The notes beneath the pieces are model-generated. The model saw nothing but the letters and a program-made list of their open reading frames with translations, had not been told where the DNA came from and did not search any database. From contig WELA01011326.1 of the NCBI GenBank assembly GCA_009602735.1, forward strand, positions 11,021 through 75,020: a stretch of 64,000 nt of DNA. Direction: 5' to 3'. Position numbers and translations under genes: made by a program. Below, in pieces: positions 54,125 through 64,000 of the stretch (its first letter is position 1; the number at the start of each line of letters is the position of its first letter). The DNA comes from Mesotaenium endlicherianum (Eukaryota; Streptophyta; Zygnematophyceae; Zygnematales; Mesotaeniaceae).

Positions 54125-57100
54125 ATGGCAGGTGCTGCGTCAGCATTCTACTTGCTAGATATGAAAGGCAGAGTGCTAATATGGCGAGACTACCGCGGTG
54201 ATGTTCCAGCGACCACTGCTGAACGTTTTTTCGCGAAACTTCTGGAGGGCGAGGCAAGTGCATGATTTGACTTTGTTTACTATAGACCAAGCGTAACAGC
54301 TGCTTGACATTAGGCCAAGTCAGGCAGTACAGCAAGTCAAGGAGGTCTGTCGGGCTTCTATATATTGATCATGAAAGTGGCTTCTTGTGCCGCAGTTCAT
54401 TCGTTCAGTAGCTCTTATATTGGACCTCCTAACAATCGTCCAAATTCTCCACTCTGGCAGGATGATCCTGCTTCACGTGAACCAGTCATCCATGACGACG
54501 GTGTTACATACCTGTTCATCCAACACAACAATGTATATCTGATGATTGCCTCAAGGCAGAACTGTAACGCAGCCAGTTTACTCCTCTTTCTGCACAGAGT
54601 GGTTGAAGTAAGTTTTAACACTCTCAAGATACCTGGGCTTTGTACTATGAATATTGTTGTGAACCAAATTGTCCAAACCCCCACCATGGAGTCAATACTT
54701 ATCAGTCTTGGGCATACTTTAATAGCGTTCCGTACCACTTATTGCAGTTAGCAAATGAATTGAGGTTACTATATAGTTTAGGGCCAAGAGGTTTGAACAC
54801 CCCAGTAAATGCACAGACAGTTCCGGAATGTTCGCCGAGTAGGTTGTTAGTAATATAGTGGTGTTTAAAAGCGTCGTGCTATCCTCCTGAACAGGCTATG
54901 AGTTCCATTTCAAGGGATGCCTGCTTTTGTCAGTCTGGGGCATTGTTCCCGTGTTTTTTTATGTCGCTGCCGTTTGTCTCACGGTTTGCCATCGACGAAG
55001 GTGACATACAGAAGCCAGCATTGATTGAAATACGACCCTGAAAGGATGAACCTTTGCAACTGGAAAGGTCGTGGCCATCAGTGACTTGTAGTATTGAAGA
55101 GAATAGCCAACTCCTTTTGCGTTGTACGTTGGGAAGGCCGTGATCAAATTATTGAAGGGCATTGGGGAGCAGGTGTTCAAGCATTACTTTGAGGAGCTTG
55201 AAGAGGAGTCTCTCCGGGATAACTTTGTCGTTGTGGTGAGTGACAATCTTCATGCTCCTATACATGTACAGTAAGTTTCAGTAGAAGTATTGCTGGCTGG
55301 TGTAATTGCAAGAAGTCATGAGAATAGTCCCGGTCTTGCAGCTGCCGGCTATTACATGCCTCCTTAAACCCCTGTTGCCAGCAGTGGTGACAGCATGTGT
55401 GCAGCACATCTGGACATTGTGTGTATGGAAACTTCTCGCAACTCTCACCTACAATGGAATCAGGTGCACTCTTGAAGTGACTTTTGCTTTATCTCTTTGG
55501 CTTTTGTAGTACGAGCTTCTGGATGAGATGATGGACTTTGGCTACCCCCAGTATACGGAGGCGAAGATACTGAGCGAGTTCATAAAGACAGATGCATACA
55601 GAATGGAGACGACGCAGAGGCCGCCAATGGCTGTTACAAACGCAGTCTCGTGGCGCAGTGAAGGCATCCGGTACAAGAAGAACGAGGTGTGTCTGTCCTG
55701 TGGACCTTTTGTGACAGGGCTGCAAGTGATGTTGTGGAACTTGTGCCATCTAGCTGCCCTGTATAGGTTGTTCCACAGGTTGTTCTAAAAGTAAAGAATA
55801 TACAAGTTAATGCACAGGCAGCCCAGAGTCTGACACAATGCTCATTGTTGACAGCAAGGTGTGTATGAAAAAGGCCAACAAGGCCCAGTGCCCATGCGCA
55901 ATAGTATCTTCACATTGTCTTGCATGCTGTTCTCTCTCCCCTTAGTATGAAGCGTATCTTCCGATACTGGATGAAAGGCTTGAAGCAGCTTCCTATAGTC
56001 GAGCTTAAGAACATGAATGGGCAGGGGCTACTTGGTGGTGCTCGTCTATGTCTGAGCAATTGTGTGTGTGAGGGCACAGGTCTTCCTGGATGTGGTGGAG
56101 AGTGTCAACATACTGGTCAATAGCAACGGACAGCTGGTGCGCTCCGAGGTTGTAGGCGCCCTAAAGATGCGCACCTACCTCAGGTCAGAGGCTCCCTCTC
56201 ATTCCCAGTCTCCAGTGACTTCAGTATGACATCTGGAGGCGGGGGAAGAGGCTGACAAAGGAAGGTCCAAATTGTGGTTGCTGTGGGTGCAGCGGTATGC
56301 CCGAGTGTAAGCTGGGGCTTAATGACCGGGTGCTGTTGGAAGCACAGGGCCGAGCAACCAAGGGGAAGGCCATTGACCTCGATGACATCAAGTTTCACCA
56401 GTAGGTGTCACAGATTCGCACTTGCTCTTTCATTGCGTGTGCCATTGTTGTGTTGATGTTGCATCTTCCATCTGCACTAACTGAAGTTGAGTCCTCTTGC
56501 AGGTGTGTGCGACTTGCCCGATTTGAGAACGACCGGACAATATCCTTCATTCCGCCGGACGGAGCTTTTGACCTCATGACATACCGCTTGAGCACCCAGG
56601 CGGGCTCTCATTTTCCGTCTCATAGTCATTTGACACCACTGCTTAGTGACGCAAAATTTGTCTGCCTCTTCTTACCGTCGTTGAAATGTTCAAATTTCCC
56701 CTTTATATGTTTCTTCATTTCCTTCTGTCAGTCATTTTTCTCTTCCATCATGCTTCACTTTCTCCTCATATCTCAAGAGCTACGGTTCCATGATTGCAGT
56801 TCGCTACTCTTACTCTTGCTTACTTTTCTTGAATCTTGCTGGCCAACTGGGTCTCAGGCAAGGGTACAAGAAATGCCTTGTGCAACATATAGTCAATCCG
56901 TTGAAATAGGGGGACGCGATGAGAACGTAGGAAGCACTTCCTTCATGGAGGCTGTGGCTGATAGTGTTGGCGGTAAAGACGAGTTGGTCTCTGAGGTTGG
57001 CTAACGGGTGAGGGGAACGGGAGGCTAGGAGCAGGTGCGGCCGCTGATATGGGTGGAGGCCACAGTGGAGCGGCACTCGCGCAGCCGCGTGGAGTACATG

Positions 57101-58023
57101 GTGAAGGCGCGCTCCCAGTTCAAGGAGCGCTCCACTGCCACCAATGTGGAGATTGAGCTGCCCGTGCCGGCAGACGCCATCACGCCGGCTGTGCGCACAT
57201 CCATGGGCTCTGCGGTGTATGCCCCCGAGCGGGAGGCTATGCTGTGGAAAATCAAGTCCTTCCCAGGCGGCAAGGTGCCCTCTCTGTCACTCAGCCCACC
57301 CCATCGCACCCCTACTAACGCAGCCCCATTTTGCATACAAATCACTGCTTACCTTGCCCATCACAAATTCTCTTTTAACAAAGCCCTCGTGTGCGGGGGG
57401 GCCCATGTGGCCTAGATGTTCTGCAATGGTGAGTACCACTGGTAGTGCATATGGCTTCTAGATCTGCAGTGGATTCTTCCCACCTTGTTACGTAGCTAGC
57501 CTTCAAGGTTTTGTTCTATAGGGTGGCTCGGCCTGCATGGAAGAGCCACGGACCATGTTTGCAGGTTTGTGTTCTATGGGAGGCAACGGTGCTTAACACG
57601 GAGTGCGGCTGCTATGCATCCGTTGTGGCCCCTTGGCAGGAGTACATGCTGCGAGCCAAGTTCAGCTTGCCAAGTGTGACGGCTGAGAATGATGTTCCGG
57701 AAAAACGCCCCCCCATCCGAGTGAAATTTGAGATTCCGTACTTTACGGTCTCAGGAATACAGGTACAGCTGCTGCACAAGCCTCCGCTACGGTAGTATCG
57801 TTCATCGGATGTTAAAGCTGTTGGTGCTATAGTCACCATGTTGAGCTTTTTGTGAGGCTGCCTCTTCACTCTACTGGAACATCTTGCTGCTCCTTACTTC
57901 TGGTGTTGAACATAATCAATGCAGGTTCGTTATCTGAAAATCATTGAAAAGAGCGGGTATCAGGCTCTGCCCTGGGTACGCTACATCACCATGGCCGGAG
58001 AGTATGAGCTTCGTATGATATAG
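54125..58023 (+). CDS. AP1M: AP-1 clathrin adaptor complex subunit mu
   Basis: This is the medium subunit of AP-1, which recognises tyrosine-based sorting signals and recruits cargo into clathrin vesicles at the trans-Golgi network. I place ten exons: 54,125-54,253; 54,461-54,607; 55,173-55,235; 55,510-55,686; 56,080-56,183; 56,293-56,400; 56,503-56,599; 57,035-57,274; 57,640-57,762; 57,925-58,023. They give 1287 bases and 428 aa, the same length I recall for Arabidopsis AP1M. The N-terminal longin-like domain starts MAGAASAFYLLDMKGRVLIW. The mu-homology domain follows from about residue 165 (SWRSEGIRYKKNE) to the end (PWVRYITMAGEYELRMI). Conserved NGQLVRSEVVGALKMRTYLS, FENDRTISFIPPDG and VKFEIPYF are visible. 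Introns 1 (GAG/GCAAGT) and 7 (CAG/GCGGGC) start with GC; the other seven are GT-AG. No break is seen. Confidence 0.96.
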
Positions 58024-61000
58024 CGACATGTAAGGCCCTCCCTGTACCTTAAGGTTACCAGTTATCACATACTATAGGGGCACATTTTCTGTTATATATT
58101 CAAATGAGGCCAAGTTCTGTTGGATTAGCTGGGCACTGCAACTATAGGCTCAGATTGCTCTTTGGTGACGTCATCCTTCACCTGTCACAGCTGCGCATGA
58201 ATACATACCTGATACCTAGCAACTACATTCTTCAACACCCCTTCCTAGTGGAAGTTGGTATCAAAAGCTCAAGGGCTTTTTGGGCAGGATTGCGTGGGGA
58301 TTTTTTCTTTAGCAAGATGAGCATTTGTGAAGCTTGTCGTACTCTGCAAGCTGTTGCCGTGTTTAGAAGATCTTGCCTACACAGCGTGGGTGCTAAAACA
58401 GGTTCCAATAGTGAGCAGAATTCTAATGAGAGTTTGTTATGTTGTGCTATTCTATCTTCAGTTGTTTCAGCTGGAGATACTTCTGTGTCATGTGAGAGTA
58501 TCTACTAGCAAAAGATAGGTACAAGAATGTGTGCTCTTACAGTTCCATGCTGCAGCTTGAACGACCATTTCAGTTCTTGTCTATCTACTCGCCTCACTGC
58601 CATTTCCTGACGTGTGAAGCCTCTGACAAATGTTGAAGAGCTTTTTATATCAATGACATTCATATGCTGCCAACATTGACATAGCTTCTTGTGAAATAAT
58701 CACAGAAAGGACACTGAAACTAGTGAGTGCATTCTCACGCACCCGGACTGTTTGCTGCTTCATAGTCCATCCTGTTTGTTGCAACTTCGATCGGCACTCC
58801 CTCAACCAGTGTGAGTGATATGTAAGTCAAGCTAGAAGTGGAAGGCCTGGCTAGTCATGAAAAACAAAGCAGGTACCTACAAGTGCATTCTCATTCTATA
58901 TTGTGGCTAATCCACTGACACGAAGCAGATTACCCACTTTGCAAGGCCCGCATATTTGTAGAGTTTTGAAATTGTTCATAGTAGGAAGTAGCATTCACCT
59001 TGAAGATTGAGTGGTACGCAATATATTCATATAAACAACACAATATGTTGCATATGGGAGTTATGTGCACTGCAAGCTATGCATCCAAACAAAATCACCC
59101 GAACCACTTCTCGTAACCAGTGTCCCATTTCATATTAAAATTATTCAAGTTCAATGCAACTTATCCATTTCCTTCTGCTATAATACTTGAAATCATCTTT
59201 CTGAAATGGTCCCGTGCATCAAAGTAGCTCTTCAATAAAAGTGGCACAAAATATTGTAGTTGCTATAGAAGCGTGATATCATTGTACCACAGATTTTATC
59301 ATTTCCTTGCCTGCAGTCTGCACAGTTCAAGGGCAATGCAATAATACTTACATCTACAGCATGTCCTATCTCTAAATTTATTGTGCATTTGAATGAATAT
59401 CCAAGAAATAGCTAATTTTCCCGGAAGGAACTGCCTGGGAGTCAATCTGGGGTCACACACACCAGAAGCTAGTGCGAGGGATGGCCCTAATGTGCTGGAT
59501 TCAATGACACGCAAGTGCAGGGCCGCAAACAGCATGCACAACACAACAAGCAGCATGCCCATTGCACACCATGGAAGTAAGCAAGAGTGTGTGTGGGGGC
59601 AAGATAAGATCGAAAAGTGGCAGCTAGCACGGGCATCTGACGCGAACAGGATAGGCAAAAGGTGTCGAGGATATCAGCTGCAAGCAAGCTTGGCAAGTTC
59701 TGGAAAACCAGCAATCATCAGTCCACATCATTCACTCACGAGTTGATAATTGGAGCCTATTGACTCACCAGCCGATTTGGAAGCCGACACATGTGAGTAA
59801 CACCTGTTTACGCATGCATGCATCCCACACAGTCAGCGAGCAGGTAGAGGGGAGTGCAAGCTTGCGAAGATGGGTGAGCAGGATCTACTGGAATGGCACC
59901 ACGGCACCACGAGAACCCGTCCGCTCTCAGACTCGCCTCTTCCACACGCACACATGCACGCACACAGGGCTGGGCACCTGCAAGAGGTGACCGAGCGACA
60001 TCAAGGACCAGTCCTACTACAAGCGGCCTATGCTTCTCTGCATGCCACCTGCAGGTACAAAGGAGCGCTTGCGCACAACAAGCAGGCCCAATGAATGCTG
60101 TGACGTCATAACATGACGTACTTTTGCAAATGCACAAGGCTGCAGTGCTGAAAGCCTGCACACTAAGCGGGCACTAGACTAGCAGCGCAAAATGAGACTA
60201 GCACGTATCCTCCCAAAGCAAGCATGCATGCGGAGAGAGGGGGGTGCAAACGCAGGCGTATGCTGGCCAGGCAGACGCTCGCTGCAGGCATGCCCACAGC
60301 GTGACAAAGCCAGTTCCACGGGCAGGAGACACATAAGCATTGCATATGAAGCCAATGCTGTTCCCGCTCGTCATTACGCCTCTCGGATTGCATTTCATCC
60401 ATCCCACTGCCTGAGCATGCACAGACGAAACAGTTGCTTGCAGGCAGCCCGTCCGTCCTGGTCTGGGGCAAACTCAACGGCTAAGGCAGTCAAAGGAAAC
60501 ATGTGCTATTGCATGAACCACGTAGAAAAGACTGTTGGTGGGCGACCGTATCCAACATGGACACCACTCATGCAAGCGTGCTCCCCGCATGTGATGCATG
60601 CCGGCTAGGCACACTGACACACGGCTGGGCGAGCATGCAGTGGAGGAGGAAGAACCAACGGTCATGCACTTTTATGCACTTTATGATGCTGCGTGCGTGG
60701 AACTTGCAAGCTGCAGATTCAGAGGGATGAAGCACCAGCAGCAGGCATAAGGCAGGCGTATGACTCATAGCCCTAACGGCCGCACCTGACTGCCAGGCTT
60801 CATGGACTGGTAGTCAGTCGTACAGGTGGCAAGCTTGCCCTTCAGGTTGCTGACTCCCCCTCTTGGTGGTGCCATCACTTGCGCTCTTGTACATACATAC
60901 TTAGGAATTTGCATCGCCAATCCTACCGTGACAAATCATCATCACAGCTCACTCTGCTTTGTATAAGAGTTGCCAAGTGTGTTGCAAGCAGGTTGCTCCC

Positions 61001-61500
61001 TTGTCTCACCCGCTTCAGCACTTGCTCGGACCCATGGCGTCGCTGCATGCTCCTTCCCCAGGCAGGAGGTCTACTTGAGTTCTCTTCGCCCCTCCCCCTC
61101 TCGTCGCCTGCCAACAAGCGGCCCCTCCTAGCATGCCCTTGCTGCAAAGGGCTACTCTACGCTTCCACACCGTGCACCAACTGAAAACCCCTAGCCCCGG
61201 ACTGATTTGCGCACCACTCAAACAAACCTAAACACTGCTTTACAGCTTCATGAAAACCTCCCCAGCCCTTGTTCAAGACCCTAAGTCTTCCAATTTGCAT
61301 ACAGGGACATGCCAAAACAGGTGGAAATCTCTGAGAGGAGGAGCTCGACAGCTGGCTGACAGCCAGGGGGGCAGCAGATGATACGTAAGAGCGTACAGCT
61401 GTAGGTGGGGCAGACAGCTGGCGGCAGAAAATGCGCGTCCACTGTGGCGCCCTCATTCGTCACCAACCAGATGCGCTCTGGATTGCTCAACCAAGACACA
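58024..61500. other. No supported gene; AP1M 3' UTR at the left
   Basis: TGTAA occurs seven bases after the AP1M stop (58,031-58,035) and could serve as an algal-type poly(A) signal. Beyond it the frames (for example 58,104-58,508, 59,393-59,746 and 60,192-60,608) show no recognisable domain. Words built from GCATGC and CAGGCATGC are common at 59,800-60,620. I see nothing else to annotate. Confidence 0.4.
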
Positions 61501-63200
61501 TATTTTACCACAAATTTTGTGTCTAGAGACACCCAAAAATTAAAATATACACTCGTTGAGTGGACAAAGTAGTACGGGAAGCAACACATGCTTGAGGTGT
61601 ACACACACACACGTGCGCATACACTTTGGAGATTGGAAAGGGGAATGCCGCAGGCACAACATCAGCATAACAGGAGTCTGTTGCCAGCTGCCCCTCCTGG
61701 TTGGTGCTGCCTAGCTGTTGCCATAGCACAGCACGGCATAAGCCCAGCCAATCGGGAGCTGCCATGGTCATCAGCCTCTGCTGGCACTCCTCCAGAATTT
61801 GCTGGATGGCTGACAGACAGTCAGACACACCAGCGCACGCACCCTCTGCTGGGGACAGCTGGCAGTGGTGAGCGGGAGAGAAAGCACAACTAGGGGGGGG
61901 AGCAGCTGGCAGCCTTCTAGTGTACCTTTTATCTTGGAAGGAGGGGGTTTGCAGAGCAGCATGAGCCGTGCAGTTCCCTGAGGACCACCCAACATGTAGG
62001 CACATACAGCAAGCGCTGTGCAAGGCGCTTTAAACCTCACCCAAAGATGATGCCCATTGTCTGCAGCGTCTCCAGGAAGTGCCAGGTAGCAGACATGGAC
62101 ACAGCGAGCCCGCTTACTCCTTGCTCGCACGCTCTCGAGGATCTCCTCACCATGAAGGGGCCCTTGACCTCTGGACATGGACAGGTGGCGATGGCGGAGG
62201 AGGAGGGGGAGGCCAGTTTGCAGCAGGAGGAGCACGGAGCTTGCTGCAGCTCCACCCTCAGCCTCCTTCTACGCTCCAAACTGCCAGGCGTGCACTAAAA
62301 TGGCACAAGTGCATGTGATATGCCATGATGAAAAGGGGTGCGCAGAGTTCAACTCAGTCAAGCCCCGAGCCCGATGTTACAGTGACTGCCGTCTTCAATC
62401 CTACAAACCTTGAATGCTACAGGGGCAAGCAAACCTTCTAAAGGTGCGCTTGAGGACCTTTTAACACCGACAATCAGAATCACAGACAGCTGCAGGCCAT
62501 GAGGAGACCTGATTTGTGCTTGGGTAGAAACAATTAAAATTAATTAAGGTCACAGAAGAACTCAGATAGACAGATGACAGGGCGGGGAGCCTGGGTCGGG
62601 GGGGCACCTCTTCATGAAGGGGGCTGGCGGGGGCCAGGAGGGACGGAGCTGAGGTGCTGCGCCACGCCATCACGACGCCGACGATGCCAATGTCAAGGAT
62701 CTGCTGCTCCTGCTGCTGCAGGAGCACCTGCTGAATCCAAGAGAACGCAACGTGCAAATTGTGCAAGATGTGGTGTGTCAGCATATAAGCACACAGAATG
62801 CAAAACAATGGAGGAACCGCAGAGGCCACTTGCCAAAGCTGATGGAGTCGCGGATTGAGCCTAAGGGGCGTGAGCGTTCGCACTCACGTGGGACAGCTGT
62901 GTTGCCAGCCGTCAGATGGGGCAGCTGTCGCACGAAGCAGCTGCATTGACAGCTGTACCATGGACTTGTAAGTTGATAGCCGTCTTATGGGACAGAGCTT
63001 CTCCTTTACAAGGTCATCCTCGCGCTCGTACTCATGCGGGCCTGTTGAGAACGGGGCACTGCTTGCTGGAAGCACAGCAGGGCCTCTCCAACAAATACGG
63101 GGGCTGGTGGCCAATTTTCCTCACAGTGGCTGCTGCCCGGCTGTCATTCAAGAGGCAACAGGTGGGACATCCTCCTTACATCCTCTGCTGCACTTACGAC
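61500..63200 (-). other. Possible exons of an unrecognised minus-strand gene
   Basis: Three minus-strand stretches look more protein-like than their surroundings: 63,054-62,900 (PHEYEREDDLVKEKLC after a CAACAG acceptor), 62,731-62,640 (QVLLQQQEQQILDIGIVGV after a CAG) and about 61,865-61,700 (GVSDCLSAIQQILEECQQRL). I cannot join them into a consistent gene and do not recognise a family. The second faintly recalls a coiled coil of the SNARE type, which is a guess. Confidence 0.25.
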
Positions 63201-64000
63201 GTGGCCATCAAAGTCATCTGGCCATCAAGAAAGAATTCGCTTCATGTCGTACCCAACTCATGGTTGAACCCACAAATAGTGGAGGCTTCGAGAATTAAAC
63301 ATGTTGTGTGTGGTAACAATGCTTGGATGCTGCATGCTCACAAATCCTCTTCATTATACGCGGCACCACGGTTCAGGGAGTAGCCTACGGGGGCAGGAAG
63401 AAGTGGCAGAGAGCGTTATTTGGGTTCCACCTTTTCATATGTTTCGCTTGTGCCTGATTCTTCTGTTACCCTCCTCGCTATACGTCACCTCTCACACTTT
63501 TAGTTGTGCTGCCTCCCTCAGCATATACTATAACAAACGCAACACCTTGATAAGCACTCAGCTGCAAAACACTTACATACATACTATCTATGCTGTACTG
63601 CGGGCACTTCAGGAAGATGGGAAAGGATTGACTACATTAACTGCAGTTCTGGCCTTCAGCAGTACTCTCAGGGATATTATTAAGTTTGTACCTTGCATCT
63701 CCTCTGACTCGTACAGCTTGCTGGCTGGCTCCTTCATTGCCCACAGGCAGGGCAGAAGTCAACCAGCCCAATGAGAGCGTCAAGAAGGCCCAAACGACCT
63801 CTCAACATAGTGACGCTCCCAACTCTCCCACTACATGGACATGCACATTTCTAATTTCATTCCAGATTAAATGCATGAGGTTGCTATAATAGAACACATA
63901 CACCAGCATGCCTTGATGGCGACCCAATGCGCGGACGACTGATTGGAAGCCATTAGTGCTGAGAAATTACAAGATGAATAACAGGAATGCAGGCCTTTAG
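63201..64000. other. No supported gene
   Basis: A 157-residue plus-strand frame (63,301-63,774) has no recognisable motif and ordinary composition. I see no RNA gene or repeat in this stretch. Confidence 0.35.

Noticed and set aside
58104-58508. 134-residue ORF downstream of AP1M
   Set aside because: No similarity recognised; it begins within the likely 3' flank and has no supporting splice pattern.

Overview
The window looks like nuclear DNA of a photosynthetic eukaryote of the green lineage. Its three host genes are a plastid-type phosphate transporter (PHT2;1-like), the mu subunit of the AP-1 clathrin adaptor, and a two-SANT/MYB protein of a type known from plants. All three are split by short spliceosomal introns, and coding DNA is GC-rich. 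A retrotransposon carrying a cytosine DNA methyltransferase fits a charophyte-grade streptophyte alga, because such elements have been reported there, but that is an inference. There are a few isolated N positions.

Left two thirds (1 to about 42,100) is a graveyard of Ty3/gypsy LTR retrotransposons, many inserted into one another. At 1-2580 a gag-bearing element (minus strand) interrupts an older RT-bearing element that also holds a solo LTR. At 2950-4286 a solo LTR sits inside a diverged LTR-like sequence. A truncated family-A element (5655-7061) is cut by element B (7062-13204), a chromovirus with a chromodomain at its C-terminus. Then comes element C (minus strand), whose parts are gag, zinc knuckles, protease and a C5 DNA methyltransferase. 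Element D (16,959-22,082, 5-bp target duplication ACTGG) is inserted in C. Beside C's gag, element E (24,616-42,101, target duplication TCTGT) is inserted in the opposite orientation, and E is itself split by a same-family element F (29,980-38,586). E and F are chromoviruses that carry an extra sense ORF between the chromodomain and the 3' LTR. None of these elements looks whole in its coding part.

Right third (about 42,100-64,000) is gene-bearing. PHT2;1-like (+, 43,972-46,751, 4 exons, 599 aa) is convergent with the SANT/MYB gene (-, 53,305-47,906, 5 exons, about 1309 aa). That gene is divergent from AP1M (+, 54,125-58,023, 10 exons, 428 aa), leaving an ~820-bp shared upstream region. Intron 3 of the SANT/MYB gene holds, on the opposite strand, two spliced-looking exons of the peroxin PEX7 and a 46-base homopolymer C tract. 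Three of the 16 introns of these genes start with GC instead of GT. From 58,024 to the end I find no gene I can support, only weak candidates.

The host genes do not form a pathway together: they act in plastid phosphate import, trans-Golgi/endosome cargo sorting and, probably, nuclear DNA or chromatin binding.
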